Shown piece by piece: positions 1-7,812 of a stretch of DNA of 34,186 bases. The notes beneath the pieces are model-generated. The model ran no database searches. It worked only from the letters and a program-made list of their open reading frames with translations, and was not told where the DNA came from. The position numbers and the translations under genes are program-made. Where the stretch lies: the NCBI GenBank assembly GCA_021776775.1, contig JAJFFE010000274.1, positions 1 through 34,186 of the forward strand, read 5' to 3'. Source of the DNA: Planctomycetota bacterium (lineage in GTDB: Bacteria > Planctomycetota > UBA8108 > UBA1146 > JAJFFE01). Numbering within the stretch: position 1 is the stretch's first letter; every line of letters begins with the position of its first letter.

Positions 1-627
1 GTCGCGCGCAACGCTCACCCAGACCAGTTGTTTCTCAACAACGGAGACGGGACGTTTCGTGACGTGACTACCGAGGCCGGTGTGGGCAATACCGGGTGGT
101 CCTTGGTGTGCACGGCGGCAGACTACGACGGCGACGGCGACGTCGACCTATTCGTCGGCAACGACTTCGGGCTCGACGTGTTGTTCCGTAACGACGGAGT
201 CGGTCCAGACGGCGTTCCTTTGTTCCGCGAGGTCGCCTCTGAAGCGGGCGTCGACGCTCCGATCGCCAGCATGAGCGCCGACTGGGGTGACTACGACGGC
301 GATGGCGATCTCGACCTATTCGTCGGCGGCATGTCGTCGAGCACCGCGTGGGTGATCGACCACCCGGAGTTTCCGAGTCCAGTGCCGTGGGTGGTGGATA
401 CGTTGTTTCGCAACCGAGTCCGCGCCGAGATTCGCGAGTTCTTTCACGGTAATCGCTTCTACGAAAATCAAGGCGACGGCACCTTCCGAGAGATCTCGAA
501 AGCGACGGGCACCCACAACAGCTTGTGGGCTTGGGGTACCTGCTGGCTCGATTTCGACAACGACGGTCGACTCGATCTGTACGGCACCAACGGTTTTCTG
601 TCGGGGACCGAGACGGAAGACTTGTGA
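1..627 (+). CDS. CRTAC1-family FG-GAP repeat protein, upstream part (5' end outside window)
   Basis: The reading frame is open from base 1, so the gene starts before the window; an internal TTG at 28 is not a convincing start. It encodes three FG-GAP/VCBS calcium-binding-like motifs of the DxDGDGDxDLFVG type (near bases 121-165, 289-330 and 550-590), each preceded by a phrase like LFxNxGDGTFRE. These are blades of an integrin-alpha-like beta-propeller, normally in an exported protein. The frame stops at TGA 625-627. The very next codons continue, in the same frame and without another stop, into the C-terminal CRTAC1 part (see 745-1230). This is therefore one gene broken by a nonsense codon, or a sequencing error, rather than two genes. 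The ligand or substrate is unknown. Confidence 0.8.
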   Translation, partial: VARNAHPDQLFLNNGDGTFRDVTTEAGVGNTGWSLVCTAADYDGDGDVDLFVGNDFGLDVLFRNDGVGPDGVPLFREVASEAGVDAPIASMSADWGDYDGDGDLDLFVGGMSSSTAWVIDHPEFPSPVPWVVDTLFRNRVRAEIREFFHGNRFYENQGDGTFREISKATGTHNSLWAWGTCWLDFDNDGRLDLYGTNGFLSGTETEDL

Positions 628-744
628 CTGTCGCTCGTCATCGAGGGCGTCGGTCGACGCTCATTTTCGTCAGGTGCTTGGGGTGAGCCGGGAACTCCGA
701 CCGAGGTTGGGCAGAAGTCCCTGAACGGTTACGAACGCAACCGG

Positions 745-1230
745 TTGTTCTGGAACCGCGGCGACGCCACGTTCGCCGAGGTCGCCTACGCGGCGGCGGC
801 TAATCGCATCGAGGACGGTCGTGCGTTAGCGGTCGCCGACTTCGATCAAGACGGGCGCCTCGATCTCATCATGAACAACTTCAACCGGCCGGCCACGCTG
901 CTCATGGGGCGCGGTCCCGATCGCGCTTGGTTGCAGATCCAACTCGAGGCGACGTCCGGAGCGCGCGACGCGGTGGGGGCGCGCGCGATCGTTCGCACTG
1001 CGAATGGCCAGCAGTCTCGGCAAGTGACCATCGGTGGTGGCTACCTCTCTCGGTCGTCGGTCGTGTTGCATTTCGGATTGCTCGACGAGGACAGAGTGAA
1101 GAGCGTCGAGATTCACTGGCCGTCGGGTCTCGTGGAAACGTACGCCGATGTCGCCGCGCGCCAACGGATCCGTATCCGCGAAGGCGACGCGCCGCGATCG
1201 TCCGCGTCGCGCGTCGGTGGAAGTCGCTAG
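745..1230 (+). CDS. CRTAC1-family protein, C-terminal part with ASPIC/UnbV domain
   Basis: This is the downstream half of the gene beginning before base 1. It has one more FG-GAP motif (DFDQDGRLDLIMNNF) and then a clear ASPIC/UnbV module: GARAIVRTANGQQ, IGGGYLSRSSVVLHFGL and VEIHWPSG. That module ends CRTAC1-type proteins in many Planctomycetota. The frame is open from base 628, directly after the TGA at 625-627. The stretch 628-744 already encodes family-like sequence (NGYERNRLFWN just before this segment), so the TTG at 745 is only the first possible initiation codon and no good ribosome binding site precedes it. If the TGA is real, this half is probably untranslated and the gene is a pseudogene. 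If it is an error, the protein is intact. Confidence 0.75.
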   Translation: MFWNRGDATFAEVAYAAAANRIEDGRALAVADFDQDGRLDLIMNNFNRPATLLMGRGPDRAWLQIQLEATSGARDAVGARAIVRTANGQQSRQVTIGGGYLSRSSVVLHFGLLDEDRVKSVEIHWPSGLVETYADVAARQRIRIREGDAPRSSASRVGGSR

Positions 1231-1247
1231 ACGAACACATTCCAGGA

Positions 1248-1567
1248 ACGAAGAAGACGGGCGCATCGTGGCGCGGCTCGAAGTCCAGTGGGTTGGGGAT
1301 GGGACTGTCGATGGCTCGCCGCCGACTTTGAGCCACGGGAGTGGGGTGGGTCGCGGGGGAGCGGGTTGGCAAACAAGCACGGGTGACAACGAACGACGGG
1401 TACATCGGGGCGTGAACGTGTCTGTTCCGGGCGAGGGGCAGCGAGTGCCCCCGACTCCGTTGCCGGTCAGTTGTGATACGTGGATGTTGGCAGGGGCTAT
1501 GTGATCCCGGTCGGGGATGCGGCCGGGCCATCTCGTCCGGACGAGGTTTGGCGGTCGCAATACTTCC
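1248..1567 (+). repeat. Dispersed repeat, copy A (320 bp)
   Basis: Copy A matches the reverse complement of 2111-2430 over exactly 320 positions. In one 92-position stretch (1263-1354) I count 8 mismatches and no gap. A third copy lies at 12085-12380 in the minus orientation. Copy A starts 17 nt after the stop codon of the CRTAC1 gene, in that gene's sense. Near its 3' end is the palindrome CTCGTCCGGACGAG (1532-1545). Translations are open in more than one frame, as expected of GC-rich DNA, and none resembles a known protein. No transposase is attached. It may be a non-autonomous mobile element, a structured RNA or a 3'-UTR element. Confidence 0.85.
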
Positions 1568-2110
1568 CTCTGCTTTGGACTCGGTTACGTTCGGTGAATC
1601 TCAGAACATTGTTGTGTTCGTTAGACAGGGTCTTCGGGCGTTCTTGGTCACGGTATCCGCTACTCGTTGCGCGAGTGTTGTAGCCGTGCTGGTTGGCAAC
1701 GTACGACGCGTTGTTGGTCGTCGCTTTGTCGCGAGATCTCGTCCTTCATGATCACTACCATGCTGAGCGTAACCAACAAGCGCGCGGGAGACGAAACAAC
1801 ATCCGGAGCGTCAGTGCTGTCTCGATTGCGAGGTCGGAGTAAACGCGTTGTCCTCCTCGCTTCCGCTTTTCGGGAGGAACCCAACCGGCAATCGCGTCTT
1901 TGCTGAGCCAGATCGTCACGTCACCCCGGGAGCGCCATCTGACCTGTCCCTCGAGAGGGGTCGTTTGCTCGACAGTGTCGATCCGCCTATCATCGGCGAC
2001 AAGAAGGATCCGTGTGCCAACGCCATGCGGTAAGAACTAGAACGTCCGGATCTGAGGGCTGGGGCGGTTGCCTCCCTGTCTCCCCGATCTCATGTACCCC
2101 GTGCGTATCT
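1568..2110. other. 543-bp spacer between inverted repeats A and B, no gene recognised
   Basis: This stretch lies between repeat copies A and B. It has only short open frames on either strand (about 60-80 codons) with unnatural composition, no convincing ribosome binding site and no motif I recognise. No tRNA, rRNA or transposase remnant is visible. Being exactly bracketed by a 320-bp inverted repeat, it could be the degraded cargo of a mobile element or simply the original intergenic DNA. Confidence 0.5.
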
Positions 2111-2430
2111 GGAAGTGTTGCGACCGCCAAACCTCGTCCGAACGAGATCACCCATCCTCATCCCCGACAGGAATCACACAGCCTGCGCGAACATCTAAAT
2201 ATCCCACCAGACTCCCAACGGAGTCGGGCCCACCCGCTGCCCCTCGCCCGGAACAGACTCGTTCACGCCCCGCTGCGCCCGTCCGTCGTTTTCACCCGTG
2301 CTTGTTTGCCAACAACCAACCCGGCGACCAATCCCACTCCCGTGCCTCAAAGTCGGCGGCGAGCCATCGACCATCCCATCTCCAGCCCACTGGAGTTCGA
2401 GCCGCGCCACGATGCGCCCGTCTTCTTCGT
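2111..2430 (-). repeat. Dispersed repeat, copy B (320 bp, inverted relative to A)
   Basis: This is the reverse-complement partner of copy A, of equal length. Read in repeat orientation it begins with ACGAAGAAGACGGGCGCATC and ends past a hairpin with stem CTCGT/ACGAG (plus-strand positions 2133-2146). It starts 25 nt downstream of the stop codon of the minus-strand enolase-superfamily gene and runs in that gene's sense. Its position relative to the upstream gene is therefore the same as for copy A. Confidence 0.85.
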
Positions 2431-2455
2431 CCCTTGCCGTTCGCCGCTAGTCTCC

Positions 2456-3559
2456 TCACTCGACCGTAAGCACCGCATTCCCGAGCACGTCGTGCCTAGC
2501 CTCGAACCCCAGTCCGGGGCGCTCTGGCGCGGCCATTCGGCCGCCGTCGCGTTGCGGAGCACCGTCGGCGATCGAGACCGTGACGTAGCTGTTGAAGTCG
2601 GTCGACGTGAAGAGCAGCTCGGGTGGGGTGCTATGGGCGAGGTGGGCGATCGCTGCGGTGACGATGTCGCCGCCCCAGCTGTCTTCGATCGTCATCGCAA
2701 TTCCGAGTGACGCGCAAAGATCACGCGCTTGTCGCGCCTTGGTCAACCCACCGAACTTGCTAATCTTGATGTTGACCACGTCCATAGCGTGATCCGCGTA
2801 TCCGCGCAGGAGTGAGTCGAGCCCGTCGATGACCTCGTCGAGTACGAACGGTTGATCCGTGTGCTGGCGGACCGTTCGGCACTCTTCGTAGCTCGGGCAC
2901 GGTTGCTCGATGTACACGTCCAAGTCGCGAACCGCACGCACCACCCGCAACGCATCGTGCATGACCCAACCGGTGTTGGCGTCGGCGATCAGTCGATCCT
3001 CGGGCTGCAGTATCTCGGCAACCGCACGAATGCGTTCGATGTCCTCGGCCGGATCGCCACCGACTTTCAACTGGAATCGTCGATACCCTTCGTTGCGATA
3101 CTCTTCCACGCGAGCCCGCATCGCGCTCGGCGACTCTTGCGAGATGGCTCGGTACAAGACGAAGTCGTCGCCGTAGCGACCACCGAGAAGCGTGCACACC
3201 GGGAGTCCCGCGACTTTGCCGAGGATATCCCAACACGCGATGTCGATACCCGACTTGACGTACGGGTGCCCGAGCAGCCGCGCGTCCATGTGGCGGTTCA
3301 AACGGGTGAGGTCTCGCGGGTCCCAGCCGATGACATGCGGCGCGAGTTCAGCGAGGCCGGCTCGTACTCCACCGGCGTAAGCCGGCAGGTAAAACGGGCC
3401 GAGCGGGCATACTTCGCCGTAGCCGGTGATCCCGGCGTCGGTGTCGATCTGCACGACGGTCGAATCGAACACGTCGACGTGCTTGCCCCCGGACCAGGAG
3501 TAGCGTCCCTCCTTCAGGGGCAGATCGACTTGAAAGACGGAAACGCGCGTGATCTTCAA
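2456..3559 (-). CDS. Enolase-superfamily enzyme (mandelate racemase/muconate lactonizing type; hydroxyproline dehydratase/epimerase-like)
   Basis: A 367-residue protein of typical family length. The N-terminal capping domain spans about residues 1-125 and the (beta/alpha)7-barrel the rest. Barrel residues visible are a base lysine at K165 (FQLKVGG), metal ligands D193 (IADANTGW), E218 (YIEQP) and D241/E242 (VLDEV), and a second lysine K265 (NIKISKFGG), followed by EDSWGGDI. Two opposing lysines mark the MLE-like subgroup. From memory the overall pattern is closest to cis-3-hydroxy-L-proline dehydratase and 4-hydroxyproline-betaine 2-epimerase; other family activities (dipeptide epimerase, sugar-acid dehydratase) are not excluded. 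The gene lies 67 nt downstream of hemL on the same strand, so co-transcription is possible although no metabolic link is obvious. It is probably cytoplasmic. Confidence 0.85.
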   Translation of the reverse strand: MKITRVSVFQVDLPLKEGRYSWSGGKHVDVFDSTVVQIDTDAGITGYGEVCPLGPFYLPAYAGGVRAGLAELAPHVIGWDPRDLTRLNRHMDARLLGHPYVKSGIDIACWDILGKVAGLPVCTLLGGRYGDDFVLYRAISQESPSAMRARVEEYRNEGYRRFQLKVGGDPAEDIERIRAVAEILQPEDRLIADANTGWVMHDALRVVRAVRDLDVYIEQPCPSYEECRTVRQHTDQPFVLDEVIDGLDSLLRGYADHAMDVVNIKISKFGGLTKARQARDLCASLGIAMTIEDSWGGDIVTAAIAHLAHSTPPELLFTSTDFNSYVTVSIADGAPQRDGGRMAAPERPGLGFEARHDVLGNAVLTVE

Positions 3560-3626
3560 AAGGACTCCGTTTCACTGGCCGGGCGAATTTGGCGAAAGGT
3601 CGGGGTGCGCGATGAGAAGAAGCGCG

Positions 3627-4904
3627 TTACCACTCGATCTTCGACACCGCGTCGATCGTCGCGTTGACGGCGGCGTCATCGTGCGCCAAGGAGACGAAAC
3701 CAGCTTCGAAGGGTGACGGTGCGACGGAGACACCGCTGGCGAGCAGTTGGTGGAAGTAGCTGTTGAAGCGATCCTTGTCGGCGCGACTGGCATCGGCGAA
3801 GTTGTGTACCGGTTGGTCGCTGAAGTAGACGCAGAACATCGAGCCGACGTGCGGAATTTGGTGCGGTATGCCAGCCTTCGTCAACGCGTCACCGACGCCG
3901 TCCGCGAGCGCGGTCGTCGTCGCTTCCAGCGCTCCGTAGATGGCGTCCCTATCCTGTTCGAGTCGCCCGAGCATGGCGAGTCCCGCCGCGACCGAGAGCG
4001 GGTTCCCCGACAGGGTGCCCGCTTGATAGATCGCGCCGTCCGGGGAGAGTTGATCCATGAACCGGTGCGGTCCGGTGATCGCTCCGACGGGCAGACCACC
4101 GCCGACGATCTTGCCGAGCGTGGTGAGGTCGGGCGTCACGCCGTACAAACCTTGCGCGCTCTGGGGGTGGACACGGAACCCGGTCATCACTTCGTCGAAG
4201 ATCAACAACGCGCCGTGTTTCGTCGTGAGCGCGCGGAGCTTCTCCAGAAAACCGTCGAGCGGTTCGACCACGCCCATGTTGCCGGCGACCGGTTCTACGA
4301 TGACGGCGGCGATGTCGGATCCGTGTTCCGCGAACAACGCTTCGGTTGCGGCGACGTCGTTGTACGGCGCGACCAACGTGAGATCCGCCAGCGCCGCGGG
4401 CACGCCCGGTGAGGAGGGGTGACCGTGGCTAGCCGCGCCGGACCCGGCGGCGACCAGAAAGCTGTCGGCGTGCCCGTGGTAACACCCTTCGAACTTGATC
4501 AATCGGTCGCGTCCGGTGATGCCGCGCGCGAGTCGCAGCGCGGTCATGGTCGCCTCCGTGCCACTCGAAACGAGTCGCACCTTCTCGGCGCTCGGGACCA
4601 GTCTTGTGATCATCTCGGCAAGTTCGATCTCCCGCTCGGTGGGAGCACCGAACGACGTGCCGGCGGACAGCGCGGCTCGGACCCGGTCCAGGACGGCCGG
4701 TTCGGCGTGGCCGAGAATCAGCGGACCCCACGAGCCGACGTAGTCGATGTAGTCCCGGCCGTCGGCGTCGCGAACGCGACACCCAGCGCCGGAAACGATG
4801 AACGGCGGCGTACCGCCGACCGGACCAAACGCGCGGACCGGCGAGTTGACGCCGCCGGGGATCGACTTCTTGGCGCGTTCGAACAATTCAGAGTTGGCGT
4901 TCAC
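3627..4904 (-). CDS. hemL: Glutamate-1-semialdehyde 2,1-aminomutase
   Basis: HemL converts glutamate-1-semialdehyde to 5-aminolevulinate, the second step of the C5 tetrapyrrole pathway, using PLP in the cytoplasm. The 425-residue product has the family N-terminus (SIPGGVNSPVRAF), the substrate-site phrase SWGPLILGH, the PLP phosphate site SSGTEA, the aspartate of LIFDEVMTGFR, and the Schiff-base lysine K265 in TLGKIVGGG. The GTG at 4904 is chosen because it gives the usual family start and length and has AGGAG about 11 nt upstream. An upstream in-frame start at 4979 would add 25 atypical residues. The gene stands apart from the hemACDB cluster at 12.5-17.4 kb and is divergent from the gamma-glutamyltransferase gene. 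Confidence 0.95.
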   Translation of the reverse strand: MNANSELFERAKKSIPGGVNSPVRAFGPVGGTPPFIVSGAGCRVRDADGRDYIDYVGSWGPLILGHAEPAVLDRVRAALSAGTSFGAPTEREIELAEMITRLVPSAEKVRLVSSGTEATMTALRLARGITGRDRLIKFEGCYHGHADSFLVAAGSGAASHGHPSSPGVPAALADLTLVAPYNDVAATEALFAEHGSDIAAVIVEPVAGNMGVVEPLDGFLEKLRALTTKHGALLIFDEVMTGFRVHPQSAQGLYGVTPDLTTLGKIVGGGLPVGAITGPHRFMDQLSPDGAIYQAGTLSGNPLSVAAGLAMLGRLEQDRDAIYGALEATTTALADGVGDALTKAGIPHQIPHVGSMFCVYFSDQPVHNFADASRADKDRFNSYFHQLLASGVSVAPSPFEAGFVSLAHDDAAVNATIDAVSKIEW

Positions 4905-5029
4905 GGGAGGGTGTTCTCCTAGGCTCGCGGGGCGTCCACGCCCAGATTCGATGGCGACCGACTCCGTGATCGCTTTCACTGAGGGGTCAGGGACAGGATT
5001 CTACCCAAGTATTCTTGAGCGGGGGCGCT

Positions 5030-6727
5030 GTGTTGAAACTGGTTTTCGTCACGTTGGTCATTGTTTATTTATCCTCCGAGATCCGTGGCTTCGATCGGGT
5101 CACCGGTCGCTCTTTCGCCAGTCGATCCGAAGTGATCGCGTCGAACGGCATGGCGGCCACCAGTCAGCCGCTGGCGACGCAGGTCGCGCTCGACATCTTG
5201 AAGCAGGGCGGTTCGGCGGTCGACGCTGCCATCGCCGCGAACGCGATGCTCGGCTTGGTCGAGCCGACCGGCTGTGGTATGGGCGGCGACCTCTTTGCCA
5301 TCGTGTGGGACGCGAAGACCAAGAAACTTCACGGCTTGAACGCGAGTGGTCGGTCGCCGGCGTCGCTGACCCTCGAGGAGTTCGAGAAGCGCGGTATCAC
5401 GTCGATCCCCAAGTACGGACCGCTGCCGGTCACCGTGCCCGGCTGTGTCGACGGTTGGTTCGAACTGCACGGCAAGTTCGGCAATCTCGACATGGCGGAA
5501 GTGCTCGCTCCGGCGATTCGCTACTCCCGCGAGGGATTCCCGCTGTCCGAACTGATCGCTCACTACTGGGCCAAGAGCGTGCCGCGCTTGTCCAAGTACG
5601 AAGGATTCTCCGAGACGTTCGCGCCCGCGGGGCGCGCGCCGGCGAAGGGCGAGATCTTCAAGAATCCACGGTTGGCGAACACGCTCGAGTCGATCGCCAC
5701 GGGCGGGCGTGCGGCGTTTTACAAGGGCGATGTCGCACGATCGATTGACGCGTACATGAAGCGGGTCGGCGGCTTCTTGACTTACGAAGACATGGCCGCG
5801 CATACGTCGACCTGGGTCGAACCGGTTTCGACGAACTATCGCGGGTACGACGTTTGGCAGTTGCCACCGAACGGCCAAGGCATCGCCGTCTTGCAGCTGC
5901 TCAACTTGCTGGAACCGTACGATGTGCGTTCGATGGGCTTCGGCAGTCCGGAGTACATGCACGTCTTCACCGAGGCGAAGAAGCTGGTGTTTGAGGATCG
6001 CGCAAAATACTACGCGGACATGGAATTCGGCCGCATTCCCGTTGAGGAGTTGATCTCCAAGGAGTACGCCGCGGTGCGTGGTGCGTTGATCGATCCTGAG
6101 AAGGCGGCCAAGACGTTCAACGCCGGCAACCCCGCGTTGGAGCATGGCGACACGGTGTATCTCTGCGTCGCGGACTCCGAGGGCAACATGGTATCGCTGA
6201 TCCAGAGCAACTACCGAGGCATGGGATCCGGTTGCACTCCCGATGGACTCGGCTTCATCCTGCAAGACCGCGGGGAGTTGTTTGCTCTTGAACGTGATCA
6301 CTTGAATGGCTACGCGCCGAGCAAGCGGCCGTTTCACACCATCATTCCGGGATTCGTGACCAAGGATGGTCAACCGCGACTTGCGTTCGGTGTCATGGGC
6401 GGGGCGACGCAGCCGCAAGCTCAAGTGCAAGTGTTGATCAACATGATCGACTTCGACATGAACCTTCAAGAGGCGGGAGACGCTCCGCGCATGCTGCACA
6501 GCGGATCATCACAACCGACGGGTGAATCAATGACCGACGGGGGTCGCGTGCAGGTCGAGTCTGGTTTTCAGATGGAGACGATTCGCGAGCTGCTAGAGCG
6601 CGGCCACGATGTCCGTTTCGCGGTGGGCCCGTTCGGTGGGTACCAAGCCGTGGCGTTCGACCCGGCGACGGGCGTGTATTACGGGGCGTCCGAGTCGCGC
6701 AAGGACGGTCACGCTGCGGGGTACTGA
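5030..6727 (+). CDS. ggt: Gamma-glutamyltransferase family protein
   Basis: An Ntn-hydrolase precursor of about 565 residues that cleaves itself before a threonine and then acts on gamma-glutamyl compounds such as glutathione. A hydrophobic N-terminal segment (LKLVFVTLVIVYL) suggests export or membrane anchoring. Conserved parts are the NASGRSP region with the substrate-binding arginine, HGDTVYLCVAD with the predicted nucleophile Thr (about residue 380 when numbered from the upstream TTG at 5015), and the glycine-rich MGSG and VMGGATQPQ segments. GTG 5030 is favoured, with GAGCGGGGG just upstream; TTG 5015 and TTG 5033 are alternatives. Some family members act as cephalosporin or other acylases, so the substrate is not certain. 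The gene is divergent from hemL and convergent with the small gene at 6775-7122. Confidence 0.9.
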   Translation: MLKLVFVTLVIVYLSSEIRGFDRVTGRSFASRSEVIASNGMAATSQPLATQVALDILKQGGSAVDAAIAANAMLGLVEPTGCGMGGDLFAIVWDAKTKKLHGLNASGRSPASLTLEEFEKRGITSIPKYGPLPVTVPGCVDGWFELHGKFGNLDMAEVLAPAIRYSREGFPLSELIAHYWAKSVPRLSKYEGFSETFAPAGRAPAKGEIFKNPRLANTLESIATGGRAAFYKGDVARSIDAYMKRVGGFLTYEDMAAHTSTWVEPVSTNYRGYDVWQLPPNGQGIAVLQLLNLLEPYDVRSMGFGSPEYMHVFTEAKKLVFEDRAKYYADMEFGRIPVEELISKEYAAVRGALIDPEKAAKTFNAGNPALEHGDTVYLCVADSEGNMVSLIQSNYRGMGSGCTPDGLGFILQDRGELFALERDHLNGYAPSKRPFHTIIPGFVTKDGQPRLAFGVMGGATQPQAQVQVLINMIDFDMNLQEAGDAPRMLHSGSSQPTGESMTDGGRVQVESGFQMETIRELLERGHDVRFAVGPFGGYQAVAFDPATGVYYGASESRKDGHAAGY

Positions 6728-6774
6728 TTCGTCGAGCATCGTGTGGTGCGACGTGCGACGTCAGTACGGCTCTG

Positions 6775-7122
6775 CTAGTCGATAGGGTTCGCTCGGTCGC
6801 GCTTGCGTCGTTGGCGGGGCGCGGCCGGTAGGCGCAGCGCCCAAGGTTGGCCGTCGCCGGGCTGCGTGTGGGCTGCGATCATCAAGAGAACGAGCGACCC
6901 GCCGACCAGCATTCCGCCGCCGATTCCTTTGTACACACATGTGTTCTGTAGTCCGGAATAGAGCAGGGCGCATCCCCCGACGAACATTCCGGAGAGCACG
7001 CCCACTTCCAGGCGCGTGGGGCATCCCGGGGCCGGTCCGGTGCCATTCGCTTCTCGTCCGGCGATCTTGCGCGGTGCGTTCGGACGTTGCGAGTCGTGAG
7101 GTGGTGGGTCGTGACGGTTCAT
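6775..7122 (-). CDS. Small membrane protein of unknown function
   Basis: A 115-residue protein with a polar, proline-rich N-terminus (about 1-38), two predicted membrane helices (around GVLSGMFVGGCALLYSGL and GIGGGMLVGGSLVLLMIAA) and an Arg/Lys-rich C-terminus. The ATG at 7122 has GAGG a few bases upstream. The frame stays open further upstream but becomes low in sense and overlaps the response-regulator gene, so the longer reading is not accepted. I do not recognise the family. It is divergent from the receiver gene at 7400 and convergent with ggt. Confidence 0.65.
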   Translation of the reverse strand: MNRHDPPPHDSQRPNAPRKIAGREANGTGPAPGCPTRLEVGVLSGMFVGGCALLYSGLQNTCVYKGIGGGMLVGGSLVLLMIAAHTQPGDGQPWALRLPAAPRQRRKRDRANPID

Positions 7123-7399
7123 GTTCCTCAGAAGATTCGGGGCGGCTTCGCTCGGCAGGCGAACGTGAGATGCTCGAATTCCGTTCCTGTGCTTGATGGA
7201 TACGGAGTTGTACGTATCATTTGGCGGAGGAGAAGCGGGTCCGAAGAGACGTAGGCTCGCGGAGCTAGCGACATCCAGGCAATACAGAAGCGGTTCGACC
7301 AACGGAATCTCTGTTGGTGTTCGACTGCTGCGTAATTGTTCGTTCCGATCGGCCTCATGCGAAACGCAGACCACGCGAACTCTTAATGGAAGGCATCGT

Positions 7400-7795
7400 G
7401 TGATCGAAATTTCGGATCGCGTGGCGGCCGGCAGCGTTCTCGTCGTCGACGACGACGACTCGGTGCGGCTCGTGACTAGTAGGATTCTGACTCGGTTCGG
7501 ATTCGACGTCATCGATGTCGCGAGCGGCCGCGCTGGCCTCGATGTCTTGCAGGATTCGGCTCGCGTGGTTTCTGCGGTGGTCCTTGATTGGTCTATGCCC
7601 GGAATGACCGGCGCCGAAACTCTCTGCGCTATTCGTAGTCTCGACGAGGACATGTCGATCATCGTTCTCACCGGTTGGTCACTGTCGATCGAAGAAGAAC
7701 TGCCCGAGATCGCCGGGCCTATTCCTGTCCTGCAAAAGCCATTCGATCCCATGGAACTCATCGAACTCGTCCGCGGTACCGATCCGCAAACTTGA
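7400..7795 (+). CDS. Stand-alone response regulator receiver domain protein
   Basis: A 131-residue single CheY-like domain. It shows the acidic cluster D17-D20 (VVDDDD), the phospho-acceptor D63 (VVLDWSMPGMTG), the switch threonine T91 (IVLTGWS) and the conserved K113 (LQKPFDP). There is no output domain, so it would act by protein contact or as a phosphorelay intermediate. The GTG at 7400 is chosen because GGAAGG (7388-7393) sits 6 nt upstream and the domain begins directly after it. The frame is open back to 7193, but that segment looks non-coding. No histidine kinase is in the window. The gene is convergent with the HAD gene, with only 17 nt between the stops. Confidence 0.88.
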   Translation: MIEISDRVAAGSVLVVDDDDSVRLVTSRILTRFGFDVIDVASGRAGLDVLQDSARVVSAVVLDWSMPGMTGAETLCAIRSLDEDMSIIVLTGWSLSIEEELPEIAGPIPVLQKPFDPMELIELVRGTDPQT

Positions 7796-7812
7796 TTTTG
7801 CGCGGACAACAG

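Noticed and set aside
625..627. TGA as selenocysteine or reassigned codon
   Set aside because: CRTAC1 proteins have no known selenocysteine site, no hairpin typical of a SECIS was evident just downstream, and TGA ends many intact genes in this window.
1248..1567. Small protein encoded by the dispersed repeat
   Set aside because: Copies A and B keep open frames on both strands, but copy C is frameshifted in each and the compositions look like GC-rich noise; coding is less likely than an RNA or DNA element.
5069..6499. Long open frame (476 codons) antisense to the gamma-glutamyltransferase gene
   Set aside because: High-GC codon bias opens antisense frames; the product is Arg/His/Val-rich with no motif, while the sense gene has all family residues.
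7280..7310. tRNA T-arm-like GGTTCGACC
   Set aside because: No matching acceptor, D- or anticodon arms around it.
7193..7399. 69-residue N-terminal extension of the receiver protein
   Set aside because: The sequence is not domain-like and the strong ribosome binding site GGAAGG lies directly before GTG 7400.
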